Positions 44,385 through 53,600 of a stretch of DNA of 64,000 nt are shown here, piece by piece. A model generated the notes under the pieces. It was not told where the DNA came from. It saw only the letters and a list, made by a program, of their open reading frames with translations, and ran no database searches. Made by a program: the position numbers and the translations under genes. The DNA comes from Hugenholtzia roseola DSM 9546 (GTDB lineage: Bacteria; Bacteroidota; Bacteroidia; Cytophagales; Bernardetiaceae). The stretch spans positions 1-64,000 of the forward strand of contig NZ_KE383884.1 of the NCBI RefSeq assembly GCF_000422585.1, written 5' to 3'. The first letter of the stretch is position 1, and each line of letters opens with the position of its first letter.

Positions 44385-44431
44385 CTGCCTTCCATTTGTG
44401 TTTTAATTTATTACTTCAATTTATGTTTTAA

Positions 44432-45424
44432 ATGGCAAACCCCATTAAACTTCAAGCAGATAGCGATTGGCTCAAAGAAAAGGCACGCGAATTGGGCTTC
44501 CTGCATTGTGGCATTGCCCAAGCCGATTTTTTGGAAGAAGAAGCTCCACGCTTAGAAAAGTGGCTTGCCCAACAAAAACAGGGCGAAATGCAGTGGATGG
44601 AAAATCATTTTGAGAAGCGTTTAGACCCACGCCTTTTAGTGGAAGGGGCAAAAACGGTCATTTCGCTTTCCTACAACTATTTCCCCGAAAAAGAACTTTT
44701 TGATGCCCAATCGCCCTATCGCGTTTCGAAGTACGCCTACGGAAAGGATTATCATAAGGTAGTGAAAAAAAAGCTCAATAGCCTGATGCAGGCACTACAA
44801 GCGCGTTTCGGCGACTTTGTAGGACGTGCCTTCGTAGATTCTGCCCCCGTCATGGATAAAATTTGGGCAAAAAAAGCAGGTATTGGGTGGCAGGGCAAGC
44901 ATAGCAACCTGATTGCCAAAAAAGAGGGTAGTTTTTTCTTCTTAGCCGAAATTATTTGCGATTTGTCCTTTCAATATGATAGTCCGATTCGCGATTATTG
45001 TGGAAATTGTACCCTTTGTATTGATGCCTGCCCAACAGAGGCAATCGTAGAGCCTTATGTAGTAGATGGTAGCCGTTGTATCTCTTATTTCACCATCGAG
45101 CTAAAAAAAGAAATCCCCGCCGATATGGGGGGATTGTTTCAAAATTGGGTATTCGGCTGTGATATTTGCCAAGATGTGTGTCCATGGAATCGTCGCAGTA
45201 AGCCGCATCAAGAACCCGATTTTCTGCCTTCGGAAGGGGTGCAGGCACTTTCTGTGCAGGCACGCAAGGAATGGCAGGCTTGGCATGAAGAAAGTTTCGA
45301 GCGTCTGTTTGTGGGTTCTGCCCTCAAAAGGACGAAGTGGTCGGGTTTGAAGCGCAATCTCGATTTTATTGATACCTTTGCACAGGTTACGCCTCCAGAC
45401 GGGAAACCTGAAGCGGGTGCATAA
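44432..45424 (+). CDS. queG: Epoxyqueuosine reductase QueG
   Basis: QueG, 330 residues, the cobalamin- and iron-sulfur-dependent enzyme that reduces epoxyqueuosine to queuosine in tRNA. The N-terminal domain (FLHCGIAQADF near residue 24) is followed by the ferredoxin-type region with two cysteine clusters: CGNCTLCIDACP near 190 and CDICQDVCPWNRR near 244, plus Cys in GSRCISYFTIE. These supply the ligands of two [4Fe-4S] clusters. The C-terminal HEAT-like extension of longer homologues is absent, as usual for many Bacteroidota. Its 3' end overlaps a small minus-strand gene by 38 bp. Confidence 0.95.
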   Translation: MANPIKLQADSDWLKEKARELGFLHCGIAQADFLEEEAPRLEKWLAQQKQGEMQWMENHFEKRLDPRLLVEGAKTVISLSYNYFPEKELFDAQSPYRVSKYAYGKDYHKVVKKKLNSLMQALQARFGDFVGRAFVDSAPVMDKIWAKKAGIGWQGKHSNLIAKKEGSFFFLAEIICDLSFQYDSPIRDYCGNCTLCIDACPTEAIVEPYVVDGSRCISYFTIELKKEIPADMGGLFQNWVFGCDICQDVCPWNRRSKPHQEPDFLPSEGVQALSVQARKEWQAWHEESFERLFVGSALKRTKWSGLKRNLDFIDTFAQVTPPDGKPEAGA

Positions 45425-45596
45425 AAATCTTCCTCAAAATTTCGGGGTACTGCCTTTCAAAACGAGCAGAAGCCCATTTGCGCAGTTCGAGCAAATCGTT
45501 GGTATTGAGCAAGCTAAGACTCTTGCGTAGTTCTTTTTCAAAGAGGTGTTTATCAAAACTTACCTTCTCTAAAATCATCATTTGGTACTCGAGCAT
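45387..45596 (-). CDS. Small protein of unknown function antisense to the queG end
   Basis: A 69-residue basic protein (MLEYQMMILEKVSFDKHLFE...). I recall similar short proteins in other Bacteroidota with the pattern LEKVSFD...LFEKEL.KSL...L..LR.WA, which is the main support. Predicted to be helical with no signal peptide. It overlaps the last 38 bp of queG on the opposite strand, an uncommon but tolerable tail-to-tail arrangement. Function unknown. Confidence 0.6.
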   Translation of the reverse strand: MLEYQMMILEKVSFDKHLFEKELRKSLSLLNTNDLLELRKWASARFERQYPEILRKIFMHPLQVSRLEA

Positions 45597-45677
45597 AGCA
45601 ATCTTTGTTTAGTGTGTGTATTGGTTTTTTATGAAATATTAGGAAAAGGTACAGATGTCAGAGAACCGACTTTTTCG

Positions 45678-45685
45678 TATCTTTG
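45678..45685 (+). promoter_or_regulatory. -7 element of the batD promoter
   Basis: TATCTTTG is a perfect TAnnTTTG box 44 bp before the batD ATG. No clear -33 box is present. Confidence 0.45.
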
Positions 45686-45728
45686 CCTAATCGCAATATA
45701 GGTAAAAAAAATTGAATCACAAAGAAAA

Positions 45729-47282
45729 ATGAGACAAGCCTTCAAAAAAATAGCGTTGAAAATGACGACCTTAGCCTTTTGCTTCCGCACTGTTAGCAGC
45801 CTTTTCCTTGTGTTGCCTTTCTCTATTTTGGGAAAAAGCAGGAGGTTAGGATTTTGGCTACTTTGCTTAGGGTTCTCTTGCATAGGAGGGCTTTCAGCGC
45901 AAATCAGTGTAAATGTTACAAAGTCGCGCATTGCTTTAAACGAGAACTTGGAATTGAATGTTACAGTAAATGGGGAAAAGATAAAAAGTTGCAGCGATTT
46001 CCCTGAAATTGGCGGCTTAGACAAAGCTGGCACAAGCAGCTCTACCTCTATGAACATCATCAATGGGCAGGTGAGTCAGCGCAATACCCTTACACAACTC
46101 TACCGTGCGCCACGTGTAGGCACTTATTTTCTCAAACCCTTTACCCTAACGGTCAATGGTGAGGAGGTGCGTTTTGCAGGGGCAACCATTGATGTCGTAG
46201 CTCCTGCCAAGCAAGCTCCCAACAAGGGTTATGACCCCTTTGCTGCTTTTTTTGGCTTAGAAGAACCCGAAGAAATAGAGTACCTCGATGTCAAAGATGA
46301 TGCTTTTTTTGCCATCACCACCAACAAAGAAGAAGTGTATGTAGGCGAGGGCTTTGTCATGACCATTGCTTTTTATGTGGCAAATAATAGCGTCGCGCCC
46401 CTACAATTTTTTGAACTCAACGAGCAAATAGAACAAATCAAGCAAAAAATTACTCCCAAAAGCTGCTTAGAAGAGAGCTTCCAAATCACGCAAATCATAC
46501 CCGAACCCGTAGAAATCAATGGAAAAGGCTACCGTCAGTATAAGTTGCTCAAATCGTCTTTCTTTCCTATCAATACCGAAACGATAGAAATTCCGAGCAT
46601 AGACTTCAAGATGATGAAATACAAGGTCGCCAATCAAGCCTCTTGGGGAGGGCGAATCAAGATGCAGGAAGATTTTAAGACCTACACCAGTCAGCCCAAA
46701 AAGGTAAAAGTCAAGCCCCTACCTGCACACCCTTTGCGCGAACAAGTGGCGGTAGGCAATTATTTCTTGCGTGAGAACATTTCCAAGACCTCTGCCCAAA
46801 CAGGAGAAAGTGTTGAATATCAGTTTATTATAGAAGGCGAAGGCAATATCGCAACCGTAAGCAAGCCAACGGTAAAGCCGCAAGCCTACTTCGAATTTTA
46901 TGACCCCAATATTTCCCAATCGGTGCGCAGGGTAGGCAATAATATTGTAGGGCGTAAAGAATTTAATTATTATATCATACCACAAGAAGCAGGCACTTTT
47001 CAGTTAGGCGACTACTTTGAGTGGGTCTTCTTCAATCCCGAAAAGCAGGTCTATGATACCCTTCGCGCCAATAAGATGCTCAATATCACAGGCGAGAGCC
47101 TCAAAAATAAGGCGATAGCTTCAAGCGACTTAGGTGCTTTTTACGACAAAATCCATGACGCAGACCGCCAAATTCGCGAGCGCGAAGGCTTTAAGTGGGA
47201 AGGCTATGTCGTGCATGGCGTGCTGGGTTCGCTCCTGCTCCTGACCCTTGTGTTGGGGCTTCGGAAAAGAAAAAAAGAATAA
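45729..47282 (+). CDS. batD: BatD family protein
   Basis: A 517-residue BatD (oxygen-tolerance) protein. The leader contains a hydrophobic stretch (FWLLCLGFSCIGGLSAQ, about residues 41-57). The periplasmic part consists of immunoglobulin-like beta domains beginning ISVNVTKSRIALNENLELNV, a family signature, followed by VGTYFLKPFTLTVNG. A C-terminal membrane helix (VLGSLLLLTLVLGL) ends in a basic tail RKRKKE. BatD is normally encoded with BatA/B/C/E proteins, but none is in this window. It leads a likely run with the hydrolase and murA genes (23 and 77 bp gaps). Confidence 0.88.
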   Translation: MRQAFKKIALKMTTLAFCFRTVSSLFLVLPFSILGKSRRLGFWLLCLGFSCIGGLSAQISVNVTKSRIALNENLELNVTVNGEKIKSCSDFPEIGGLDKAGTSSSTSMNIINGQVSQRNTLTQLYRAPRVGTYFLKPFTLTVNGEEVRFAGATIDVVAPAKQAPNKGYDPFAAFFGLEEPEEIEYLDVKDDAFFAITTNKEEVYVGEGFVMTIAFYVANNSVAPLQFFELNEQIEQIKQKITPKSCLEESFQITQIIPEPVEINGKGYRQYKLLKSSFFPINTETIEIPSIDFKMMKYKVANQASWGGRIKMQEDFKTYTSQPKKVKVKPLPAHPLREQVAVGNYFLRENISKTSAQTGESVEYQFIIEGEGNIATVSKPTVKPQAYFEFYDPNISQSVRRVGNNIVGRKEFNYYIIPQEAGTFQLGDYFEWVFFNPEKQVYDTLRANKMLNITGESLKNKAIASSDLGAFYDKIHDADRQIREREGFKWEGYVVHGVLGSLLLLTLVLGLRKRKKE

Positions 47283-47304
47283 GCCTTAAACTCTATTTTC
47301 ATAC

Positions 47305-48093
47305 ATGACTCGACTCGACCTCAATTACAAAGTCTTTGGCGAAAAGGACGCGCCCTCTGTTCTGATTCTGCATGGGCTTTTTGGCTCTTTGGATAATTGG
47401 CAGACCTTAGCCAAAAAAATAGCGGAGGCTGGTTTTCGCGTTTTTATCCTCGACTTGCGCAATCACGGACGCTCACCACACGCACCCTCTCATACCTATG
47501 ACGACATGGCGCACGACCTGATGGACTTTATAGAGGCGCATCAAATAGAAAATCCCTATATCGTCGGACACTCTATGGGGGGCAAAGTGGCGATTCAATT
47601 TGCCGCCTTTTATCCGCAAGCCTATCAAAAATTAGTCGTCGTCGATATTTCTGTGCGCGGCTATGCGGTGCATCACGATAGGATTTTGGAAGGTCTGGCG
47701 GCGATAGATTTGAAAAAAATAGAAACGCGCCAAGAGGCAGAAAACATCTTGACAGCCTTTGTAGAGGAAGCCGATACCCGCCAATTTTTGCTCAAAAACT
47801 TAGATAGAAACAAGGAAGGCTTCGTTTGGCGCATCAATTTGCCCGTCCTGACTGCCTACATAGAAGCCATTTCGGAAGGCGTAGGTAGGAACACAGGAGC
47901 GCAGCAACCTACCCTCTTTATGCGCGGCGGCAAATCCAAATACATTCAGGAGCGCGACTACCCCCTTATCGAGGAAATTTTCCCACAGGCGCAAATCAAG
48001 ACCATCGAGCAGGCAGGACATTGGATTCACGCCGAAGCCCCGCAAGCCTTTTTGGAAGTTTTGATACCTTTTTTGAAGGGCGACAAGGCTTAA
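47305..48093 (+). CDS. Alpha/beta hydrolase, YbfF-like
   Basis: A 262-residue esterase-like alpha/beta hydrolase. The oxyanion segment LHGLFGSLDNW is at about residues 22-32. The nucleophile elbow is GHSMGGKVA (serine near residue 94). The histidine of the triad is in EQAGHWIHAEAP near residue 237. The layout is typical of YbfF/menaquinone-pathway-like acyl hydrolases; the natural substrate cannot be told. It starts 22 bp after batD and precedes murA by 77 bp, all on one strand, so it may share the batD transcript. Confidence 0.88.
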   Translation: MTRLDLNYKVFGEKDAPSVLILHGLFGSLDNWQTLAKKIAEAGFRVFILDLRNHGRSPHAPSHTYDDMAHDLMDFIEAHQIENPYIVGHSMGGKVAIQFAAFYPQAYQKLVVVDISVRGYAVHHDRILEGLAAIDLKKIETRQEAENILTAFVEEADTRQFLLKNLDRNKEGFVWRINLPVLTAYIEAISEGVGRNTGAQQPTLFMRGGKSKYIQERDYPLIEEIFPQAQIKTIEQAGHWIHAEAPQAFLEVLIPFLKGDKA

Positions 48094-48170
48094 AAAGAGG
48101 CTTAAAAATCTCAACATGGTACTCAAAATCATAAAAACAACTTTTCCCTACTTTATACCTCTTATCTTTT

Positions 48171-49487
48171 GTGAAAACCACTTTTGAAGTAACAGGAAAC
48201 GCCAAACTTAGTGGCAGCATCACGCCACAGGGGGCAAAAAATGAAGCCCTACAAATCTTGTGCGCCGTATTGCTCACGCCCGAACCGATAACGGTGCATG
48301 CCGTTCCCGACATTTTAGATGTGCGAAAGCTCATAGAATTGTTACAAAGTTTTGGGGTCTTGGTAGAAAAACTTGCGCCCAATAGTTACCGCTTCGAAGC
48401 CAAAGACATCAATTTAGACTACCTTTCAGAAAGTAGTTTCAAAAAACAGGGCAGTGCCTTGCGCGGTTCGGTCATGATTATTGGTGCGCTTTTGGGGCGT
48501 TTCGGAAAAGCCTGCCTACCCCAACCCGGCGGCGATAAAATCGGCAGACGCAGGCTCGATACACACTTTCGCGGCTTAGAAAAATTAGGGGCAAAGTTTA
48601 CCTATCACGCCGACACGCAATTCTACCAAATAGAAGCGCAAGAACTCACAGGCACGCATATCCTTTTAGACGAACCCTCTGTTACAGGCACAGCCAATGT
48701 GCTAATGGCGGCAGTTTTGGCAAAAGGGAAAACGACACTCTACAATGCCGCTTGCGAACCCTATTTACAACAACTCTGCCGCATGCTCAATCGCATGGGA
48801 GCAAACATTCGCGGCGTAGGTTCTAACCTTTTGGAAATTGAGGGCGTAGAATATCTGGGCGGCACTACCCATACGATGCTTCCTGATATGATTGAAGTAG
48901 GCAGTTTTATTGGCATGGCAGCTCTTACGGCTTCCGAACTCACGATAAAAAATGCAGGTGTGCCGCACTTGGGTATGATTGTCGATGTCTTTAAAAAGTT
49001 GGGGATTCAGACCCAAATTCAAGGTGATGACATTTTTGTTCCTGCACAGCCACACTATCAAATCGAAACCTTTATCGATAACTCGGTCATGACCATTTAT
49101 GATGCGCCCTGGCCTAATTTCACCCCCGACTTGATTTCGATAGCCTTAGTAGTCGCGACACAGGCAAAGGGTACAGTTTTGATACACCAAAAAATGTTTG
49201 AAAGCCGCCTTTTCTTTGTAGATAAACTCATCGACATGGGAGCGCAAATTATCCTATGCGACCCCCATCGCGCCACCGTCATTGGCTTGGATAGGCGACA
49301 TGCCTTGCGTGGTATTCAAATGACCTCGCCAGATATTCGGGCAGGCGTAGCCCTTCTGATGGCTGCCCTTTCTGCGGAAGGAAAAAGCATTATCCGCAAT
49401 GCCGAACAAATTGATAGGGGTTATGAACGCATCGATGCGCGTCTGAACGCTTTGGGGGCAAACATCAAACGCATAGAAGAAGACTAA
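48171..49487 (+). CDS. murA: UDP-N-acetylglucosamine 1-carboxyvinyltransferase MurA
   Basis: MurA, 438 residues, catalyses the first committed step of peptidoglycan synthesis, transfer of enolpyruvate from PEP to UDP-GlcNAc. It starts with GTG (48171). Signature regions are QGAKNEALQILCAVLL near residues 20-35 and RGSVMIIGALLGRFG near 98-112, and RAGVALLMAALSAEGKSIIRN near the end (about residues 390-411, split by the fold). The active-site loop reads PGGDKIGRR: the usual catalytic cysteine (Cys115 in E. coli) is Asp122 here (48534-48536). The Cys-to-Asp form occurs naturally in some bacteria and gives fosfomycin insensitivity because the drug needs the cysteine thiol. Confidence 0.95.
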   Translation: MKTTFEVTGNAKLSGSITPQGAKNEALQILCAVLLTPEPITVHAVPDILDVRKLIELLQSFGVLVEKLAPNSYRFEAKDINLDYLSESSFKKQGSALRGSVMIIGALLGRFGKACLPQPGGDKIGRRRLDTHFRGLEKLGAKFTYHADTQFYQIEAQELTGTHILLDEPSVTGTANVLMAAVLAKGKTTLYNAACEPYLQQLCRMLNRMGANIRGVGSNLLEIEGVEYLGGTTHTMLPDMIEVGSFIGMAALTASELTIKNAGVPHLGMIVDVFKKLGIQTQIQGDDIFVPAQPHYQIETFIDNSVMTIYDAPWPNFTPDLISIALVVATQAKGTVLIHQKMFESRLFFVDKLIDMGAQIILCDPHRATVIGLDRRHALRGIQMTSPDIRAGVALLMAALSAEGKSIIRNAEQIDRGYERIDARLNALGANIKRIEED

Positions 49488-49546
49488 TTTTAAAAATAAA
49501 GACCTAAACCACTTTTTCCTATCCTTTGCATAGGATTTTAAACCCA

Positions 49547-50533
49547 ATGAGAAAACGCCTCACCGCCACAGAATACATAGAAGGCATTTTAGCCTTTGAT
49601 ATTTCGATTCTAAGTCGTGCCATTACGCTGGTAGAAAGCCGCTTGACTTCTGATAGACTCTTAGCAAAAGAGATATTACAAGCCCTGCTACCCCATACGG
49701 GCAAATCGTTGCGTGTCGGTATTACAGGCGTACCGGGGGTAGGAAAAAGTACCTTTATAGAAAGTTTTGGGAGTTTTTTGATAGAAAAGGTACAGAAAAA
49801 AGTGGCGGTTTTGGCAATAGACCCCAGCAGTCAGCGGTCGGGCGGCAGCATTTTAGGCGATAAAACGCGCATGCAGGTCTTGTCGCAAAACCCCAACGCC
49901 TACATTCGCCCTTCGGCGGCAGGCGATTCTTTGGGCGGCGTGAGCAACAAGACACGCGAAACGCTTTTACTTTGCGAAGCGGCAGGCTTCGAGGTCATCT
50001 TGATAGAAACCGTAGGCGTGGGGCAGTCGGAAACGGCAGTAAAAGAGATGTCCGATTTTTTCCTGCTGCTTATGTTGGCAGGCGCAGGCGACGAATTGCA
50101 AGGTATCAAACGCGGCATTATGGAAATGGCAGATTTGGTCGTTATCAACAAAGCCGATGGCGAAAACCAACTTCGCGCCGAGCAAGCACGTGCCGATTAT
50201 GCACGCGCCCTGCATCTTTTCCCCCCCCATCAAGGCAGTTGGATTCCAGAGGCACTCACCTGTTCGGCATTAGAAAAAAGCAACCTCGAAAGCATTTGGC
50301 AGCATATCCAAAATTATCAGACCCTTACACAAAACAATGGATTTTGGCACATCAACCGTCAGAATCAGAACCTACAATGGTTTAAAGCTACCATCAATGA
50401 GGAACTACAACGCCACTTTTATCAAAATGAAAGCATCAGAAATAGCCTCGAAATTGTGGAGGAACAGGTAAGGGCTGGCAAAACGCCTCCCATGCTTGCT
50501 GCCGAAACACTGCTAAGGAAATATTTTGAATAG
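49547..50533 (+). CDS. meaB: Methylmalonyl-CoA mutase-associated GTPase MeaB
   Basis: A 328-residue MeaB/ArgK-type G3E GTPase, which loads and protects the adenosylcobalamin cofactor of methylmalonyl-CoA mutase. The ATG at 49547 is preferred over a TTG at 49526. The P-loop is GVPGVGKSTFIESFG (about residues 61-75). Later motifs are AIDPSSQRSGGSILGDKTRM, ETVGVGQSE and the specificity loop VINKADG. The C-terminal helices complete the normal length. No mutase subunit gene is adjacent in this window. The 3' end faces the giant surface protein gene across a 27-bp tandem repeat. Confidence 0.93.
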   Translation: MRKRLTATEYIEGILAFDISILSRAITLVESRLTSDRLLAKEILQALLPHTGKSLRVGITGVPGVGKSTFIESFGSFLIEKVQKKVAVLAIDPSSQRSGGSILGDKTRMQVLSQNPNAYIRPSAAGDSLGGVSNKTRETLLLCEAAGFEVILIETVGVGQSETAVKEMSDFFLLLMLAGAGDELQGIKRGIMEMADLVVINKADGENQLRAEQARADYARALHLFPPHQGSWIPEALTCSALEKSNLESIWQHIQNYQTLTQNNGFWHINRQNQNLQWFKATINEELQRHFYQNESIRNSLEIVEEQVRAGKTPPMLAAETLLRKYFE

Positions 50534-50578
50534 TTGACTTTTTTTTGCTTTTCTTTTCTGCTTTTTTAATTTTATTTT

Positions 50579-50669
50579 TCTAAAATTTGGGTCTGATTTT
50601 TTGGGTCTAAAATTTGGGTCTGATTTTTTGGGTCTAAAATTTGGGTCTGATTTTTTGGGTCTAAAATTT
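50579..50669. repeat. 27-bp tandem repeat, 3.4 copies
   Basis: Three exact copies of TCTAAAATTTGGGTCTGA plus TTTTTTGGG (27 bases) at 50579-50605, 50606-50632 and 50633-50659, then a 10-base partial copy. The stop codon of the giant minus-strand gene (50661-50663) lies in the partial copy. No spacers, so not a CRISPR. It separates two convergent genes. Confidence 0.9.
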
Positions 50670-53600
50670 TGCCGCCACTGCAATTTTCTTTTTCAGATAT
50701 TGCACCGAACCGTTCAAATCGTACAATTCTATCAATAAAAGATAATAACCAACGCGCACTTTTTGGCTTCGATTATCAGTGCCGTCCCAAGTGATAAAAC
50801 CGCTGGTGGCAGCTAATTGGTTTTGTACCAAATCGCGAACCTTGCGCCCCATGGCATCATAAATCGAAATATTTACCATCTGACCCTGCACATTGCAATC
50901 GTAAAAAATTTGAGCAAAATCATTCACCCCATCAGCATCAGGGGTAATGACCTCCCCTTCTACCCGAAAGCAATCTTGTGAAATACCTTGATTTTCAAGC
51001 TCTTTTGCCTGCGAATTGCGGTAGGCTGGCGTTCCAAAACCTACGGTAGAAGCCGCAGAGTGCCAATTATTGGGGTCATTGGTGGGAGCTTCAAAATCTA
51101 TGCGCTCCAAAGAAACGCCATTTTGGTCGCGTATTAAATCAAAATGGAAATCTTCATGGTAGCGAAATCTATCTAACTCCTTGTCTTGAAAATCTAATAA
51201 AACAACTTCGCCTTCTTCGTCGGAATAAGACGGAAGCGAGGACATTTGCCAAAAACCTGCCCTATTTCCATTCGGGTATTGATTTAAAAGTTGTAAAGAA
51301 TCCGAAGTAAGGGCAATATAAGCCTGCGGAGCTAAAATAAGCGTTTCGCTGCTAAGATTGCGAATGGTATTGAGCGAACTCGGATTTGTCGCATTTCCAT
51401 CTAAATTTGTGTTGGCGATTTTATAGCCCTTCAAATCTATAAACTTATCGCTATGGTTGTAAATTTCTACAAAATCAACACCAAAAGTGGGCGGATTAAA
51501 TAGAATTTCATTGATGAGCAAATCGCCAATTTCTGCCGCTTCGGGCAAAACCACAAAGGCGGAGTTTGCCAAATCGCTCACCAAATTGCCTGCACAGTCG
51601 GTAAGATTTTGCAACCGAACCTCATAACGTGTGCGCGTTTGAAGGGGGGCAGATAGTTCTATGATTAAATTTTTCCAGTTTCCATTTTCTACATACTGCG
51701 CCGAAATAGGCATCAAAGGCGCGATTTCTATTTGTGCAAAAGCAATTTGTAGACTATCTAATTTTTCGTCAAAAATGAGTCTAATCTTTTGATTATCAAT
51801 CGCTTCTGCACGCAAAAGTTTGGGCTGAATCCTATCACCCGAAAGGGCATACACCGAATTTCTTTGAGCAGGCGTACCACCTCTTGCATCACGCGAAGCC
51901 GTCCAGTTTTCGCGCTCTATGCAGAACTGCGAGGGGTCTATCATTTCCAAAGACCAACCGCCTTCCTTTTTTTCCGCATCTCCATACCAAGCATCAGAAT
52001 AGGTAACTTCAAATACTAACGCTTCGGCTGCATTTGAAAGGCGCAATAGTTTGCCCGAATTGGTCAGCGAAAGCCAAGTAGTAAGCCCTGCCACTTTTCC
52101 ATAAGATAGGAACTGATTGCGAACAGAGTTGGGTACAAGTAGCAAATATTCCTGTGGCAACAAAACCAAAGGAGGCAATACAATTTTATTATTTCCATCA
52201 AAAAGACTAACACCATTCAAAGAAATAATTTTATTTGTAGGATTGTAAAGTTCTATGTATTCACTTTCAGGCAAACTTACCACAGGCGAGGGGTCAGGTA
52301 GAATTTCTGTAATCAAGAGTTCCCCAAAAGAAGGACTTGCACCTGCGCCAAAAACAAGGCTCTGCATTTGTGTATTTTCGGCACAATCGCGTATATTTTG
52401 TATAGTTAGGGTATATAACACTTCTGCTGCCGCCGCTGGACTTAAAAATAGGCGTACCGATTTGGCAGAAAGCCATTCTATCTGCAAAACGCTTAGGTTG
52501 TTGTCTATGCTATAATGGGCAGGATTAAGGGCAGAGAGCGAATCTACTTTTTCATTGAACACAATCAGCAGCGCATTTCTATCTTCACTAAGCGTAAGCG
52601 ACTGTATTTGAGGAGCTTCTGTATCAGGATTAGGCGCAAAGACCGAATTTTGGCGCGAAGGCGTACCGCCCGAAGGGTCTATTGAAGCACGCCAATTTTG
52701 AGCTTCCCCACAAAAATTAGTAGGGTCTATCATTTCCAAAGACCAGCCCCCCTCTTCTTTCGCCACATCGCCATACCAAGTATCAGAATAAAAAACTTCA
52801 TACAAATAAGCACCAGAGATAGTTTGTAGTTTTAATAACTTGCCTGCAATGGTCAGAGAAGGAAAACGGCTCACCCCTAAAACGCGCCCAAAATCGCGCA
52901 ATTCGGCAGCCGAAGAAGTGGCACAAATGGTTAAGTATTCGTTGGGCATCAAAATTTCGTCAGGAAGTAGTGTAGTATTGCTCCCATCTACTATCATCAC
53001 CTGCCCCAAAGCAAGAATTTTATCCGTAGGATTGTAAATTTCGAGATACTCACGCGCAGGAAGCCCCACAGTAGGCGTAGGGTCTGCCATAATTTCAGTT
53101 ATCAAAAGTTCGTAGGCAGCAGGCACTACCCCTTTTCCAAACTCGAAGACCTTTTCCGAAGCCGCCCTATTACCTGCACAATCCGCAATTTCCGCGCTTA
53201 TCACAAGCCTATAAAGTATGTTTTCTGCCAAAGCAGGCGAAAATCGTAGGCGCACCGTATTGTTATTTATCCAAACTAATTGGTTAATACTAATACCTGT
53301 TTGAATCTGATAGTGAGCGGAATTTACCAAACTCAAACTGTCTATTTTTTCGGAAAATATTACATCAAGTTCAGTATCCGAAACCAACACAAAACGCTCT
53401 GCAAAAGGTAGCGTTGTATCGGGATTGGGTGCAGCCACCGAATTAGCACGTGCAGGCGTTCCGCCCAAAGGGTCTTGTGAAGCACGCCAATTTTGCGCTC
53501 CCTCACAGACATTGTTCAAGTCTATCATTTCCAAAGACCAACCGCCATTCGCCTTATTTGCATCTCTATACCAAGTGTCTGAATAGCTAACTTCTTGAAT

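Noticed and set aside
50579-50669. 27-bp repeats as a short CRISPR array
   Set aside because: The copies are directly adjacent with no spacer, so this is a simple tandem repeat.
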